This document shows, in pieces, positions 5,503 to 5,797 of a stretch of 5,797 bases of DNA (position 1 is the stretch's first letter; each line of letters starts with the position of its first letter). This DNA is from JBBRLA01 sp038231615 (GTDB lineage Bacteria; Myxococcota_A; Polyangia; Palsa-1104; JAEUJZ01): assembly GCA_038231615.1 (NCBI GenBank), contig JBBRLA010000567.1, forward strand, positions 1 through 5,797. The letters are read 5' to 3'. Position numbers and translations under genes: made by a program. Below the pieces are notes generated by a model. It was not told the origin of the DNA. It did no database searches and was given only the letters and a program-made list of their open reading frames with translations.

Positions 5503-5659
5503 TTGTGGGCCGGCTGGCCGAAAGCCGAAGTACAGCGCTAGTACAACGGCTACCTGTTCGGCGGCCGGGTCATCTATAACCCATGGAGCGTGCTGAGCTA
5601 CCTCAAGAGCCAGGACAAGGTCCCCCGACCCTACTGGGGCGACACCAGCGGCAACGAGA
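5503..5659 (+). pseudogene. Fragment of an AAA-ATPase-like / PD-(D/E)XK (DUF1703-type) gene with amber mutation
   Basis: Frame starting at 5542 reads YNGYLFGGRVIYNPWSVLSY, then PYWGDTSGNE near 5628-5658. These are the hallmark motifs W-Y-N/D-G-Y-x-F-G-G, Y-N-P-W-S and P-Y-W-x-x-T-S-x-N of the large family joining an AAA-ATPase-like domain to a C-terminal PD-(D/E)XK nuclease-like domain. The codon before YNGY is TAG (5539-5541), where the family has Trp; one G-to-A change from TGG explains it. The preceding AEVQR also fits the family. Similarity ends abruptly after 5659, although the frame stays open to TAA at 5755-5757, and fades before about 5520. Only about 45-50 residues of a protein usually over 500 long remain, so this is a decayed remnant running divergently from the kinase operon. 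Members are multi-copy and often degraded in bacterial genomes; their function is poorly known. Confidence 0.72.
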
Positions 5660-5797
5660 GGGTAGGTAAAACGTGGGCGGTTTTGGGGCCCCGAGGGCCA
5701 GGCCGGGAACGCGGCGATCGCCACCGCAGCCCGCATGACCTGATCGCATCTTCGTAAATCCGGAAGAAGAACTACAAAAAAGCGACTGCAACACCCC
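5660..5797. other. Right-end stretch with no recognisable gene
   Basis: I see no coding sequence with recognisable motifs on either strand. The frame of the AAA remnant stays open to 5757 but loses family similarity. Small palindromes occur (GGGGCCCC at 5685-5692; GGCGATCGCC at 5713-5722) without a clear role. From about 5750 the sequence turns richer in A (including a run of six A), which may mark the approach to another gene or simply degraded DNA. Confidence 0.5.

Noticed and set aside
5530..5544. GTACAGCGCTAGTAC, a near-palindrome upstream of the kinase operon, as an operator
   Set aside because: Symmetry is broken by a 1-nt offset, it lies in the pseudogene frame at the amber codon, and no second copy is seen, so chance is likely.
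5687..5699. GGCCC-CGA-GGGCC hairpin as a terminator
   Set aside because: Short 5-bp stem, tight 3-nt loop, no T tract, and no intact gene ends just upstream.
5713..5722. GGCGATCGCC, a perfect 10-bp palindrome resembling the HIP1 motif
   Set aside because: A single occurrence in GC-rich DNA; there is no repetition in the window and no linked structure.
5023..5736. Minus-strand frame extending across the kinase start to the right end, as a possible upstream gene
   Set aside because: It is out of frame with the kinase, overlaps its N-terminal coding region, and its translation shows no family motifs, while the opposite strand carries recognisable AAA-ATPase-like motifs.
1..5797. CRISPR array, tRNA, rRNA, riboswitch or IS element
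   Set aside because: No regularly spaced repeats, cloverleaf-like segments with a T-arm motif, conserved rRNA blocks, transposase motifs or terminal inverted repeats were seen on either strand.

Overview
The window is GC-rich, with codon third positions mostly G or C, and looks like a chromosomal piece of a myxobacterium-type genome (Myxococcota, former Deltaproteobacteria). The reasons are a subtilase ending in a MYXO-CTERM-like sorting signal (Gly-Cys, hydrophobic stretch, Arg cluster), a Cys-rich lipoprotein with repeated W-G...DVWAVG motifs, and two tandem Hanks-type Ser/Thr kinases, one with a PEGA-like C-terminal domain. The taxonomic call is inference; no rRNA or marker gene is present.

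Layout. Plus strand, 1-2861: the C-terminal part of an S8 serine protease cut by the window edge; a TPR protein with a signal peptide and two membrane segments (952-1737); and a lipoprotein predicted to fold as a seven-bladed beta-propeller (1734-2861). The last two overlap by ATGA and are very likely translationally coupled. A candidate promoter for this pair lies in the tail of the protease frame. Minus strand, 5462-2858: a membrane Ser/Thr kinase with a PEGA-like domain (5462-4008), followed 10 nt later by a second, tail-anchored Ser/Thr kinase (3997-2858). The two transcription units converge and overlap by 4 bp, with a small GC-rich hairpin at the junction. The right end (5463-5797) has no intact gene. 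It holds a decayed fragment of an AAA-ATPase-like/PD-(D/E)XK (DUF1703-type) gene, in which an amber codon sits where the family has a conserved Trp.

How the genes may work together: the kinases are cytoplasmic catalytic domains held at the inner membrane. The plus-strand products are all exported or membrane-bound: a surface protease, a periplasmic or membrane TPR scaffold and an anchored propeller. A shared envelope-sensing or surface-protein module is possible, but adjacency of convergent units is weak evidence. I see no CRISPR array, tRNA, rRNA, IS element or recognisable defence system. The most notable local features are the apparent stop-codon loss after the protease sorting signal, the nonsense-mutated AAA remnant, the 12-bp tandem repeat encoding a Thr-rich motif in the second kinase, and a conflict between a -10-like box and the start codon of the first kinase.
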